Of a stretch of 64,000 bases of DNA, positions 35,819 through 44,358 are shown in pieces. The position numbers and the translations under genes are program-made. The notes beneath the pieces are model-generated. The model was not told where the DNA came from. It did not search any database and was given only the letters and a program-made list of their open reading frames with translations. Location of the stretch: NCBI RefSeq assembly GCF_011762045.1, contig NZ_JAASQS010000004.1:1-64000 (forward strand). Reading direction: 5' to 3'. This stretch comes from Rhizomicrobium electricum (GTDB lineage: Bacteria > Pseudomonadota > Alphaproteobacteria > Micropepsales > Micropepsaceae). The first letter of the stretch is position 1; each line of letters starts with the position of its first letter.

Positions 35819-36591
35819 TGGGGTCTCGTGGCGCCCGTGCGCACAGTGTGTTCGAACCAGTGATCCAGATCTGCGAGCGAAATTTCTGCAAGGTCGCGCA
35901 CGACGATGTCGGCGCCCTCGCGCTTCAGTTCGTCGTCATTGTTCTCGCGGGCGATGCCGAGGGTCAAACCGAAGCGGCCGCGGGCGCCCGCCTGCACGCC
36001 GCTGACGGCATCTTCGACCACGACCGCACGATGGCGCGTGGTGCCGAGCCGATCGCAGGCGACCGCAAAGATGTCGGGCGCGGGTTTTCCCTTGAGACCG
36101 AGTTCGGCCGAGACGACGCCGTCGACACGGGCCTCAAAGAGGGTGGCGAGCCCTGCCTTGCCAAGCACTTCGGCGCCATTCTTCGAGGAGGTGGCGATCG
36201 CCACCTTGATCCCGTGCCGGCGCAACACGCCGATGAGGGCGATGGTCGAGCCGAACACCCGCACGCCGTGTTGTTTCAACACGCGGTTGAACGCCGCGTT
36301 CTTGCGATTGCCGAGGCCGCAGATCGTCTCGCACTCGGGCGGATCGGCAGGATCGCCGAACGGAAGTTCGATGCCGCGGGATTTCAGGAACGCCGCGACT
36401 CCTTCGTAGCGCGGCCGGCCGTCGACAAAGGCGAGATAGTCCTCCCGCCGGAACGGCTCGAACGGTATGGCAGCGCTTTCTGCGCGCTCCGACAGAAAAG
36501 CGTCGAACATCTCCGTCCACGCCGCGGCATGCACCGCTGCGGTATCGGTGACGACCCCGTCCATGTCGAAGATGGCGGCGTCAAAATGCAT
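35815..36591 (-). CDS. pgmB: Beta-phosphoglucomutase (HAD family)
   Basis: 258 residues from ATG 36591, set by GGGAGG (36599-36604) upstream; the open frame extends to 36696 without a site. HAD motifs: DMDGVVTDTA (nucleophile Asp and acid/base Asp), TSSKNG, the Lys in GKPAPD and EDAVSGVQAG. The cap domain has the beta-PGM type insert. It interconverts beta-glucose 1-phosphate and glucose 6-phosphate. First gene of the operon pgmB-MFS-GH65-GH87, divergent from the TonB receptor at 37022. Confidence 0.92.
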   Translation of the reverse strand: MHFDAAIFDMDGVVTDTAAVHAAAWTEMFDAFLSERAESAAIPFEPFRREDYLAFVDGRPRYEGVAAFLKSRGIELPFGDPADPPECETICGLGNRKNAAFNRVLKQHGVRVFGSTIALIGVLRRHGIKVAIATSSKNGAEVLGKAGLATLFEARVDGVVSAELGLKGKPAPDIFAVACDRLGTTRHRAVVVEDAVSGVQAGARGRFGLTLGIARENNDDELKREGADIVVRDLAEISLADLDHWFEHTVRTGATRPQ

Positions 36592-36750
36592 CGCACGCCT
36601 CCCATCCGGCGCTCGTACCGTACCCGCGAATTGAACCGAAACGGAAAGCGCGCCGCCGAAGCATTTTGAACTCGAACATCTTGATCCGGACGGCATGCGC
36701 CATCTCGATGGCCATTATCGCCGCCTTGGGGAAGCAGCCAATTGCAGCGC

Positions 36751-36760
36751 ATACGTATAC
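36751..36760. promoter_or_regulatory. ATACGTATAC, candidate LacI-type operator
   Basis: ATACGTAT is a palindrome with a central CG, the usual LacI-family layout. It also contains CGTATACT (36754-36761), the 8-mer of the FCD-type sites, so either regulator could be involved. Confidence 0.5.
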
Positions 36761-36842
36761 TTGAAGGCATGCGCGGATGCGCCGCTCGATCGGCTGTGGC
36801 CAAAACGCAATACGCACCGCGATGCGTTCGCGCGCCGCGCAC

Positions 36843-36854
36843 GTATACGTATAC
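36843..36854. promoter_or_regulatory. GTATACGTATAC perfect palindrome, candidate LacI operator
   Basis: A 12-base perfect palindrome with a central CG, centred 94 bases from the other ATACGTAT site. The LacI-family gene lies just after the receptor. Confidence 0.6.
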
Positions 36855-37021
36855 GGCAGCATTGGCCGTTTGCGCATGTGGCGGGATTATGCCGGTCGAT
36901 CACACGAGGTCCGTCGTGCGAGTAGGGGGAAGCCCTCGATTAAACAGCCTACGCACAGATGGCGCGGCCCGAGCGGCAGCCGTGATGGAGCAAGGGCAAA
37001 GAGTTTGGGAGGATTGACAAG

Positions 37022-40000
37022 ATGAATAGTGCTGAATTCGGCCGCAAGGCCGCCATGCGGGGAAGCGCGTCGCTGCTGGTTCTGGCGGCGTTCGCGGCCG
37101 CTATGCCGGCCTTGGCGCAGGCCGAATCGGGGTCGATGGAAACCATCGTCGTCACCGGCGTCCGGGCATCGCTCGAGAACGCGATCCAGATCAAGCGTAA
37201 TGCCGATACCGTCGTCGATTCGATTTCGTCGACCGACATCGGCGTGTTTCCGGACAAGTCGATTTCCGACGCGTTGCAGCGCGTGCCCGGCATCACGGTG
37301 AACCGCCTGCAGTCGAACGACGACACCACCCATCCTTCGGGCGAGCCGACCAGCATCCTGCTGCGCGGCCTGACCCAGGTGCAGACCTTGTTCAACGGCC
37401 ATGACAGCTTCTCGGCCGACGGCCATCGCGGTCTGAACTTCAACGACATCTCGCCGGAAATGCTGGCGGGCGTCGACTCCTTCAAGAACCAGACCGCCGA
37501 CATGATCGAAGGCGGCATCGCCGGCACGGTCAACCTCAAGACCCGCCTGCCGTTCGACGCCGACGATCACGTCCTGTCGGCCTCGGCGAAGGCGAACTAC
37601 AACGACCGCTCCGATGTCGGCACGTTCGATTACTCCGGCATGGCCGGCAAGAACTTCGACACGCCGTACGGCAAGTTCGGCATCCTGATCGGCTATGCCA
37701 ACAGCCATGTCGTGACCCAGACCAATTCGGTCATCACGCTGCGCAACGGCACGTTCTGCTCGGGCGGCGACCTCGATTCGAGCGGTCACGCCATTGTCGG
37801 GTCCGACGGCTCCATCCCGTGCACGGCCAATCCCTACGGCGGTACCAACTGGGCCTACATCCCCGATCAGGTCAACTATTCCAACGTCAACTACAACCGC
37901 AAGCGCGAAGGCAAAGCGCTGGCGCTGCAATGGGCGAGCCCGTCCGGCGATATGCGCTGGAACTTCCAGTACAACGACTCGGCCTACCGCAATGCCTGGC
38001 TCGAGCGCTCGTCGAACTTCAACCTGTTCGGCGAATGGGCCGCGCCCGGCTTCAATCCGCTGAGCACGCAGGTGGTGATGCCGGCGGCCGGCACCAGCGC
38101 CTTCACCTGGAACGGCGACGGCACGCTGAAGCACGGCGTCATCACCCAGAACATCTTCTCGAGCGGCTGGCGCGGCTCGTGGGGCGGTATGAGCGTGCAG
38201 GACGCGATCGACAGCGCCTCGGCCGTTCCCGGCAAGCCGTATGTGAATGCCTGCGCCGCTCCGAACGTCTGCGCCACCAATACGCTCGGCGTCACGCTCG
38301 AAAACCAGTCGCGCGTGTTCGACCATTCCGAAGCCACCCGTGATTTCGCGACGTCGTTCGCCTGGGACATCACGCCGAAAATGCACGTGAACGTCGAAGG
38401 CAACTACATCAGCGCCAAGACCGGCAACACCGACCTTCTGGTCGCCGACGACATCCTGGTCAATGCCGACTATACGCGCGACGGCAACGGCCCGCCGACC
38501 ATCAAGGTCCTGCCCGGCGACAACGTGAACTATGCGGCCGGCTTCCTGACGAATCCCCACAACTACTGGGTCAACTTCATTCAGGACCATTTCGAAGCCA
38601 ACTACGCGCAGGAAAGCGCGATCAAGGGCGATGTCCAGTACGATGTCGACAACGGCTGGCTGACCTACGTCAAAATGGGTGCCCGCTATTCGGCCCGCAT
38701 CCAGGACGTCAAGTATTCGGCCTACAACTGGAACCCGGTCTCGGCGCCCTATATGTGCAACGGCCCGGCGTTCAACATCGACAACACCTCGCCCGCAGCC
38801 TATCCGGCCTCGTGCGGTCATAACGGCGCCTTCAACGGCTATGGCGCGAACATCTGGGAGCAGGGCGACTTCGGCAGCGACTTCTTCGACGGCAGCGTCT
38901 TCAATCCGGGTCCGTCCTACTTCCTGAAGAATTCGATCCTGAAGGATCCGAACGCCGCGGCGATGGCGCTGTCCAACCGCGCCGTCAACGAGCCCGGCGG
39001 CTGGAATCCGCTGTGCACGCGTTCGGGCAACACCAACGGCTGCTTCGTTCCGTCGGAAATCCTGAACGTCACCGAAAAGGTCACGGCGCTCTATGCCCAG
39101 ATCGGCTTCGGCGGCGACTCGCTGGCGCTGTTCGGCATTCCGATTTCGGGCAATATGGGCGTGCGCTGGGTGATGACCGATCTGACTTCGACCGGCGGCA
39201 TCACCTATCCGCAGACCACCTGGTACACCAACCAGCTTACGGGCGCGCCTTGCTCGACGCCGGTTTCGGGCACCCAGGTCACCAACATCCGTTGCTGGCT
39301 GACGCCGGAACTCGGCGCCTTCTCCAACGGTGCTTCGGGTCTGTCGAGCTACGGCAAGACGTCCTACATCATGCTGCCGAGCTTCAACGTGAAGTTCGAC
39401 CTGACCGATAATTCGATCGTGCGCCTGGCGGCTTCGGAAGCCATGGCACGGCCCGATTTCGGGTTCCTGCGCAACTACGTGTCGATCAATTCGCCGGCGA
39501 TCGACGTGTCCAACACTTCGAACTACGTCAAGTACAATTCGCCGACCGCCGCACACACACCGGCGAACGTGACCGGCTACGACTTCGTGTTCACCGCCGA
39601 TGCGGGCAATGCAGGTCTGCGTCCGGAAACGGCCTGGCAGTTCGATGCCAGCTACGAGTACTACATCAACGCTTCGTCGTCGTTCGCGGCCGACGTGTTC
39701 CTGAAGGAACTCAACAACTCGATTTCCTACGGCTCGGTGGCCCGCACGTTCACCAACAACGGCTCGTCGCAGACAGTCCTGGTGCGCGGTCCGGTCAACT
39801 CGTCGAACGGCGGCGAGCTGTGGGGCTTCGAACTCGCCTACCAGCAGTTCTTCGACTTCCTGCCGGATCCGTTCGACGGCCTCGGCGCGCAGTTGAACTA
39901 CACCCACACCCATCAGTCGGGCATCAAGAACTCGAACCTGGCGGTACAGGCGGGCTACACGGCGGGTTCGACGGTGGCGTTCGGCGGCGGCAACACGGTC

Positions 40001-40387
40001 GACAATGCGATCATGGACTCGCACCGGCTGGCCGGCATTTCCGACGACAGCTACAACATCGTCGCTCTGTACGAGAAGGGCCCGATCGCCTTCCGCACGG
40101 CGTGGAACTGGCGCTCGTCGTTCCTGACCGACAACCTCGACTGCTGCACCGGCACGCCGATGTTCCAGAAGGCTGCCGGCTTCCTCGACGCCCACCTCGG
40201 CTACAAGCTGAATGAGCATGTCGAACTGTCGCTGGACGGCTCCAACCTGCTCGACACGCGCATCACCTTCCAGCAGCAGCTGTTCGGCGACACCTCGCTG
40301 ACGCCGAAGGCCAAGCTGGTGAAGAAGGACACCGGCTGGTCGTATTCCGGCCGCCTGCTGCAGTTCGCGGTTCGCGTGAAGTATTGA
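37022..40387 (+). CDS. TonB-dependent receptor, TonB-Xanth-Caul type
   Basis: 1121 residues with GGGAGG upstream of ATG 37022. A signal peptide ends near LAQA. The plug begins ETIVVTGVRASLENAIQIKR and GVFPDKSISDALQRVPGITV, the pattern of the large TonB-Xanth-Caul receptors for carbohydrates in Caulobacter and Xanthomonas. The barrel ends in a terminal aromatic (AVRVKY). It likely imports alpha-glucan oligosaccharides, since it is divergent from pgmB-MFS-GH65-GH87 and next to a LacI regulator. A hairpin terminator follows. Confidence 0.92.
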   Translation: MNSAEFGRKAAMRGSASLLVLAAFAAAMPALAQAESGSMETIVVTGVRASLENAIQIKRNADTVVDSISSTDIGVFPDKSISDALQRVPGITVNRLQSNDDTTHPSGEPTSILLRGLTQVQTLFNGHDSFSADGHRGLNFNDISPEMLAGVDSFKNQTADMIEGGIAGTVNLKTRLPFDADDHVLSASAKANYNDRSDVGTFDYSGMAGKNFDTPYGKFGILIGYANSHVVTQTNSVITLRNGTFCSGGDLDSSGHAIVGSDGSIPCTANPYGGTNWAYIPDQVNYSNVNYNRKREGKALALQWASPSGDMRWNFQYNDSAYRNAWLERSSNFNLFGEWAAPGFNPLSTQVVMPAAGTSAFTWNGDGTLKHGVITQNIFSSGWRGSWGGMSVQDAIDSASAVPGKPYVNACAAPNVCATNTLGVTLENQSRVFDHSEATRDFATSFAWDITPKMHVNVEGNYISAKTGNTDLLVADDILVNADYTRDGNGPPTIKVLPGDNVNYAAGFLTNPHNYWVNFIQDHFEANYAQESAIKGDVQYDVDNGWLTYVKMGARYSARIQDVKYSAYNWNPVSAPYMCNGPAFNIDNTSPAAYPASCGHNGAFNGYGANIWEQGDFGSDFFDGSVFNPGPSYFLKNSILKDPNAAAMALSNRAVNEPGGWNPLCTRSGNTNGCFVPSEILNVTEKVTALYAQIGFGGDSLALFGIPISGNMGVRWVMTDLTSTGGITYPQTTWYTNQLTGAPCSTPVSGTQVTNIRCWLTPELGAFSNGASGLSSYGKTSYIMLPSFNVKFDLTDNSIVRLAASEAMARPDFGFLRNYVSINSPAIDVSNTSNYVKYNSPTAAHTPANVTGYDFVFTADAGNAGLRPETAWQFDASYEYYINASSSFAADVFLKELNNSISYGSVARTFTNNGSSQTVLVRGPVNSSNGGELWGFELAYQQFFDFLPDPFDGLGAQLNYTHTHQSGIKNSNLAVQAGYTAGSTVAFGGGNTVDNAIMDSHRLAGISDDSYNIVALYEKGPIAFRTAWNWRSSFLTDNLDCCTGTPMFQKAAGFLDAHLGYKLNEHVELSLDGSNLLDTRITFQQQLFGDTSLTPKAKLVKKDTGWSYSGRLLQFAVRVKY

Positions 40388-40448
40388 TCTTTGGATTGGG
40401 GCGCTCGCACGGGCGCCCCGTTCCGGACACCTTTCCCAGTACCTTTCC

Positions 40449-40478
40449 AGGGCCCGCTTCGCCGCGGGCCCTCTTTGT
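40449..40478 (+). terminator. Hairpin terminator after the receptor
   Basis: AGGGCCCGC (40449-40457), loop of six, GCGGGCCCT (40464-40472), then CTTTGTT. A second GC hairpin (GGGGCGC/GCGCCCC) about 40 bases upstream lacks a T run. Confidence 0.75.
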
Positions 40479-40575
40479 TATGAATGTCTATTCCCGGTTG
40501 TGACGCAGCCGCGCTGCTTTTGCCGCCCCGATATGGCATTGTGCGTGGCGCAACGTTCGATGGAACTCTGGGGCG

Positions 40576-41637
40576 ATGGCAGGAAAGCGCGATTCAGACT
40601 CCGGACCGCCGCGGCCCACCTCGTTCGACATCGCGCGCCGGGCCGGCGTTTCGCAACCGACCGTATCGCGGGCGCTGCGCGGCGATCCCACCATCAGTCC
40701 GATCACCCGCCGCCGGGTCGAATTCATCGCCCGCGAACTCGGCTACAAGGTCGACAAGAACGCCTCCAACCTCCGCGGTCAGCATTCGCAGACCATCGCC
40801 ATCCTGTTCTTCGAGGATCAGCGCTTCAACGCTTCGCTGATCAATCCGTTCTTCCTGTCGATGCTGGGATCGATCGCGGGCGCCTGCGCCAAGCGCGGCT
40901 ACGACCTCATTATCTCCTGCCAGCACCTGTCGAACAATTGGCGTGTCGATTACGAAGACAGCCGGCGGGCCGACGGCATCATTCTGCTCGGTTACGACGA
41001 CTTCCTCACCTACAGTGCCGAACTCGAGCGGCTGGTGGACGAGGGCACCCACTTCGTGCACTACGGGGCGACGCTGGAACGCCATCCCGGCCTGTCGGTC
41101 GGCTGCGACGATTACGCCGGCGGTTACGAGGCGACCAAGCACCTCATTTCGCTCGGCCGCCGCTCTATCGCCTTTCTCGGATCGGCGTCGGACCACTATC
41201 CCGAGTTCTTCGCGCGCTATCGCGGCTATTGCGACGCCTTGCGCGATGCCGGACTGCCGGTCGTGGCCGAGCTTCAGGCCGATGCGATCAGCGCGCTGCC
41301 GGAGGGCGAGCGGGCGGCGCGTCAGGTCATCGACGGCGGCAAGCCGTTCGACGCCATCTTCGCCGCCAGCGATCTGATCGCCATCGGTGCGCTCGGCGTG
41401 CTGCGCGACCAGGGCTTGGCGGTGCCCAAGGACGTCTCCATCGTCGGCTTCGACGACATTCCGCCTGCCAGCATGGTGACCCCGCCTTTGACCACCATGC
41501 GCCAGGACACCCAGCTCGCCGGCGAGGTTCTGGTCGAGACCTTGCTCAAGCTGATGCGGGGCGAGGCCGCAGAGGCGACCGTTCTGCCCTGCAAACTGGT
41601 GGTGCGGCGATCCTGCGGGGCTGCGGAACGCCTGTAA
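40576..41637 (+). CDS. LacI-family transcriptional regulator
   Basis: 353 residues. The HTH (FDIARRAGVSQPTVSRALRG, about 15-35) and the hinge region (ARELGYKVDKNASNLR) are standard, followed by a periplasmic-binding-protein-like sugar domain. It ends PCKLVVRRSCG as typical. It probably represses the receptor and the pgmB operon by binding the ATACGTAT palindromes, with an alpha-glucan oligosaccharide as inducer; target and ligand are inferred from position. Confidence 0.92.
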   Translation: MAGKRDSDSGPPRPTSFDIARRAGVSQPTVSRALRGDPTISPITRRRVEFIARELGYKVDKNASNLRGQHSQTIAILFFEDQRFNASLINPFFLSMLGSIAGACAKRGYDLIISCQHLSNNWRVDYEDSRRADGIILLGYDDFLTYSAELERLVDEGTHFVHYGATLERHPGLSVGCDDYAGGYEATKHLISLGRRSIAFLGSASDHYPEFFARYRGYCDALRDAGLPVVAELQADAISALPEGERAARQVIDGGKPFDAIFAASDLIAIGALGVLRDQGLAVPKDVSIVGFDDIPPASMVTPPLTTMRQDTQLAGEVLVETLLKLMRGEAAEATVLPCKLVVRRSCGAAERL

Positions 41638-41819
41638 TAATAGTGTGAATGCTTCGCGGCGCAGCGAACCTGTAAGAAAGTATCTCGTCCGGGCTTGCCG
41701 TCCGCCTGCGTTGGGCAAAGCATTGGGCCGGGATCGGCTCTGGACGGACCGTCCCCGGAAGCGGGACATTGCGCCCATCGCGGGCCTTCGGGGCTCGCCG
41801 CAAACACGAAGAGACGGCT

Positions 41820-42368
41820 TTGTCCGGGGGTAGACATCACGCCAAACGCGCCTTTGCCTGGCTGAGCGCCGCGACAGTTCTGTTCGCGGGCGCAGCGGGT
41901 GCGGCCGAGGTCACGCCGGCCGATCTCAATGCGGCGGTACGGTCGCTCGGCTTTTTGGCATCGCTGCAGAACCGCTCTTCGATCCTGATCGGCGTTATCT
42001 ACAACGGGGCCGACCCGGCCTCGCGGGCCCAGGCCCAACGGGCGGCCGCCGACTTATCGCGCTTGGCCGGTCCCGGTTCGGCGACCGTGTCGGCCCTGCC
42101 GGTGGCGGCGCAGGATCTCGGCGCGCAGCGTTTCGACGCCGTTTATCTGATGAGCCTGCCGCCCGAACTGAGCCGCGGCGTCGGCGATTACGTCCGCCGC
42201 CAGAGCGTGGTGTCGGTGTCGTCCGACCCGCAGTGCCTCGATGTGCAGACCTGCGTCGTCATGGTGCAGGCCCGTTCAAGCATGTCCGTTGTTCTCGATA
42301 CCGCCCTTGCCAAGGCCGTGGGGGCGAAATTTTCCACGGTGTTCACGATGCTGGTGAAGCGCAAATGA
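41820..42368 (+). CDS. YfiR-like (DUF4154) periplasmic protein
   Basis: 182 residues from TTG 41820, with GAAGAGACGG just upstream; no ATG start fits better. A signal peptide ends near GAAGAAE. The mature part (RSSILIGVIYNG, FDAVYLMSLPPE, and the terminal [12 protein letters not shown]) has the shape of YfiR/DUF4154 proteins, which are periplasmic regulators that control a membrane enzyme in response to stress or ligand. Its stop overlaps the start of a TonB receptor, and a hybrid kinase follows, an arrangement seen repeatedly with this family. Identity is moderate, by pattern and context. Confidence 0.6.
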   Translation: MSGGRHHAKRAFAWLSAATVLFAGAAGAAEVTPADLNAAVRSLGFLASLQNRSSILIGVIYNGADPASRAQAQRAAADLSRLAGPGSATVSALPVAAQDLGAQRFDAVYLMSLPPELSRGVGDYVRRQSVVSVSSDPQCLDVQTCVVMVQARSSMSVVLDTALAKAVGAKFSTVFTMLVKRK

Positions 42369-44353
42369 GCAAGATCCCGACACTGCCGTTTACGGCTCTG
42401 CTGTTCCTGTCGGCGGCGCAGGCCCAATCGATGGATTACGGTGCGATCGAGCAGCTCTTCGGCGAGCCCGCCACCACCAGCGCCACCGGCTCGCCGCAGC
42501 GCGCCACCGAGGTTCCCGCCAATCTGACCATCGTGACCCGCGACGATATCCGCCGCTCCGGGGCGCGCGACGTTCCGGGAATCCTGCGCCATGTCGCAGG
42601 CGTCGATGTGCTCGAATGGGCCAACGACAATTACGACGTTTCCGCCCGAGGCTATAACCAAGCCTATTCCGCCCGCACGCTAGTTCTGGTCGACGGCCGC
42701 CAAGTCTATGTCGATTCCTTCGGCTTTACGCCGTGGAGCGTGCTGCCGGTCGAACTCGGCGCCATCCGCCAGATCGAAGTGGTCAAGGGGCCGAATGCGG
42801 CGCTGTTCGGCTTCAATGCCGTTGCCGGCGTCATCAACATCATCACCGACAATCCGCGTTACGACGATCACAACACCGCCACGGTCCGGGTCGGCAGCCA
42901 GAGCCTCGTCGATGTCTCGGGCGCGGCGCGCTTCGGGCTTGGTCAGGACACCTTCCTGCGGTTTTCGGGCGGCTATCGTTCCGACAAACCGTTCGGAACC
43001 GCCAATCCGCTGCCGATCGACGGCGCGCCGCGGCCCAAGAACGACCGTCTTGCGTTCGATGCCGATGCTGTGGTCCGGCTCGCCGAGGACGTCGAACTCG
43101 ACATCGAAGCCAGCCACAGCCAGGCCAGCCAGTCGGAAGTGTCGGGCGGCTATAAGCTGCAGTCCTCCGACTATGCCACCAATTCCATTCTCGGACGCCT
43201 GACGGCCGATACCGGCTGGGGGCTCGTCAAGCTCACCAGCTACGGCAATTGGTTTGCCTGGACCCGCGCCGTGGGACCTGGATTCGTGGCGCCGCGATTG
43301 ATGAATGCGATGCACGTCGTGCAGGCCGAAGACGTCTTCAGCCCGGCACCGGATCACACCATCCGTCTGGCGGTCGAATACCGGCACAACGAGGTCGGGC
43401 CGCGCGACAACCATGACGGCTGGGTGGCGTTCGATGCCGGGTCGGCGTCGGCGATGTGGGCTTGGCAGATCACACCGGAGCTGTCGTTGACCAGCGCCTT
43501 GCGTTTCGACAGCGTGTCCTACAACAGCAAGCTCGCCGCGCCCGCGCTGGCGGGCGGACAACCGCCCTTGAACGGTCCGCCGATGCAGATCGACCAGTGG
43601 AGCTTCAACACCGGTCTGGTGTGGTCGGCATCGTCCACCGACACCCTCCGGCTGATCGCCTCGCGCGGCGTGCAACTCCCCAATCTGGTCCAGGTGTGGG
43701 ACGCCGCGTTCGGGCAGGGTCCCGGCATGCAGCCGTTGAAATTGCGGCCCTCCTCGGTGACGAATTTCGAAGCCCTGTGGAACCGCCGTTTTGTGACCTT
43801 CGATGCCCGCTTGCAGCTCGCGGTTTTCCATCAGATGACCGACGATGTGCTGTCCACCGGCAGCGGCACCATCGACGTGTCGGGCAAGCCGGGCATGGCG
43901 CCGGTCAATGTCGGCTCGTCGCAGGCGACCGGGATCGAAGCCGGTTTCGACGGCCGTCTGGCCGGCGACTGGACGTGGTCGGTGAGCTATCGCTACGAGA
44001 TCATCAACGACAATTACGTCCGTGGCCTGGTCCGGACCGATCTCATCAATTACGAGGACACCACGCCCCGGCATGTCGTCAAGGCCGGTCTCGGCTGGGC
44101 CAGCGGTCCATGGGAGGCCAACGCCTTCCTGCATTTCCAGTCGGATTCGGCGGGGCTGCGGCGTTTCGGGCCTTATCGCGTGCTGGTTCCGGTGCAGCCC
44201 TTCACCACCATCGACGCGCGCTTGGCCTACCGGCTGACCGACCAGTTGACACTGGCGATTTCGGGCCGCGACCTCTTCAACGCCCAGCAGCAGCAGACCT
44301 CCGGACCCGACGTGCAGCGTCAGTTCTTTGCTTCCCTCGCCTTTGATATGTAG
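42365..44353 (+). CDS. TonB-dependent receptor, vitamin B12/siderophore-like size
   Basis: 662 residues from ATG 42365, overlapping the YfiR-like stop (ATGA). The open frame extends upstream to 42233 but that is inside the previous gene. A signal peptide ends at AAQAQ; the plug has [16 protein letters not shown] and [19 protein letters not shown], with a barrel ending in Phe-Asp-Met. Coupled to a YfiR-like protein and a hybrid kinase, so it may supply or gate the signal. Ligand unknown. Confidence 0.88.
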   Translation: MSKIPTLPFTALLFLSAAQAQSMDYGAIEQLFGEPATTSATGSPQRATEVPANLTIVTRDDIRRSGARDVPGILRHVAGVDVLEWANDNYDVSARGYNQAYSARTLVLVDGRQVYVDSFGFTPWSVLPVELGAIRQIEVVKGPNAALFGFNAVAGVINIITDNPRYDDHNTATVRVGSQSLVDVSGAARFGLGQDTFLRFSGGYRSDKPFGTANPLPIDGAPRPKNDRLAFDADAVVRLAEDVELDIEASHSQASQSEVSGGYKLQSSDYATNSILGRLTADTGWGLVKLTSYGNWFAWTRAVGPGFVAPRLMNAMHVVQAEDVFSPAPDHTIRLAVEYRHNEVGPRDNHDGWVAFDAGSASAMWAWQITPELSLTSALRFDSVSYNSKLAAPALAGGQPPLNGPPMQIDQWSFNTGLVWSASSTDTLRLIASRGVQLPNLVQVWDAAFGQGPGMQPLKLRPSSVTNFEALWNRRFVTFDARLQLAVFHQMTDDVLSTGSGTIDVSGKPGMAPVNVGSSQATGIEAGFDGRLAGDWTWSVSYRYEIINDNYVRGLVRTDLINYEDTTPRHVVKAGLGWASGPWEANAFLHFQSDSAGLRRFGPYRVLVPVQPFTTIDARLAYRLTDQLTLAISGRDLFNAQQQQTSGPDVQRQFFASLAFDM

Positions 44354-44358
44354 TCCCG

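Larger units (their letters stand above)
36592..37021. other. Divergent promoter region of the alpha-glucan locus
   Basis: 430 bases without a gene between the leftward pgmB operon and the rightward TonB receptor. It holds two ATACGTAT palindromes (36751-36758 and within 36843-36854) and GGGAGGATTG before the receptor start. Nothing else is visible. Confidence 0.6.

Noticed and set aside
36887-40219. An 1110-codon open frame opposite the TonB receptor
   Set aside because: Same reason: no motif, Arg/Val-rich, and the receptor on the other strand has full signatures and a ribosome site.
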